From positions 186,001-250,000 of the forward strand of contig JANWVT010000001.1 in assembly GCA_025056255.1 (NCBI GenBank): a stretch of 64,000 nt of DNA, in the 5' to 3' direction. A program made the position numbers and the translations under genes. The notes beneath the pieces are model-generated. The model made no database searches and had not been told where the DNA came from. It saw nothing but the letters and a program-made list of their open reading frames with translations. The DNA comes from Bernardetiaceae bacterium. GTDB taxonomy: Bacteria; Bacteroidota; Bacteroidia; Cytophagales; Thermoflexibacteraceae. Of the stretch, positions 63,961-64,000 are shown in pieces. Every line of letters starts with the position of its first letter. Within the stretch, counting starts at the first letter, position 1.

Positions 63961-64000
63961 CAATACCACCTGAAAAGTACAGGCAAAGCATAGAGTTGTA

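Noticed and set aside
1-64000. CRISPR array, insertion sequence, prophage or integrative element
   Set aside because: No regular repeats, transposase or integrase frames, att-like direct repeats or phage genes were found. The single tRNA (Asp) has no integrase next to it.

Overview
The window is a 64 kb chromosomal segment from a member of the Bacteroidota, most likely a gliding or T9SS-bearing Cytophagia-type lineage. This rests on the mutY-ssb-gldE-gldD block, a PorX-type response regulator, a PorP/SprF protein beside an OmpA protein and a large secreted protein with a type B T9SS sorting domain, a Porin_10-like putative porin, zinc-free L36, and promoters of the Bacteroidota form (TTG/TTTG, about 19-20 bp, TAnnTTTG). 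Genus and species cannot be fixed from the sequence alone. No insertion sequence, prophage or CRISPR array was seen, and most of the window reads as core genome.

Layout. 1-2526 (mostly minus): rdgB/HAM1 fragment, an FKBP lipoprotein, tRNA-Asp(GUC) and a Wzx-like flippase. 2565-8676 (plus): a PaiA-like acetyltransferase, then a six-gene operon for oxidative, non-phosphorylating breakdown of a 6-deoxyhexose (L-fucose or L-rhamnose). It holds a UxaA-family dehydratase, an SDR, a mutarotase, an FAH-fold hydrolase, an amidohydrolase-type lactonase and a second SDR. Read as a pathway: mutarotation, sugar to lactone, lactone to aldonate, dehydration, oxidation to a diketo acid, cleavage to pyruvate and lactate. 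8822-17473: a Tat-signal aminotransferase, an SDR, a small lipoprotein, an HtrA protease, gldD-gldE-ssb-mutY and another lipoprotein.

17570-28251 (minus): a long ribosomal cluster from rplP to rplQ, including secY, map, infA, rpmJ and rpoA. It starts at rplP with its own near-consensus promoter and a ~200 nt structured leader. The usual upstream half (rpsJ to rpsC) is not here. 28695-32500: porX, an apparently frameshifted methyltransferase and a small membrane protein. 32091-34810: metE behind a cobalamin riboswitch. 35227-42380: an exported protein of unknown function, lysA, a DegT-type aminotransferase, an exported dienelactone hydrolase, a putative porin and a DUF486 membrane protein.

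42704-51187: an MsbA-like ABC exporter, rho with a long acidic and proline-rich insertion, accA, the rpsF-rpsR-rplI operon with promoter and terminator, a malate/L-lactate-type dehydrogenase and isochorismate synthase. 51178-58002 (minus): a secreted 1191-aa protein (LRRs, eight Cys-containing repeats, T9SS type B domain), PorP/SprF and an OmpA/PD40 lipoprotein-like protein, probably one transcript. 58131-63960: an M50 intramembrane protease with CBS domains, a D-2-hydroxyacid dehydrogenase, a solo M16 protein lacking the zinc motif, and a PurF-like glutamine amidotransferase/phosphoribosyltransferase.

The points most worth a second look are the UxaA-type dehydratase in the deoxysugar operon, the catalytic Lys-to-Asn change in the sugar dehydrogenase, the broken S10-spc cluster with its structured rplP leader, the Tat-exported HisC-like aminotransferase, and the frameshifted methyltransferase.
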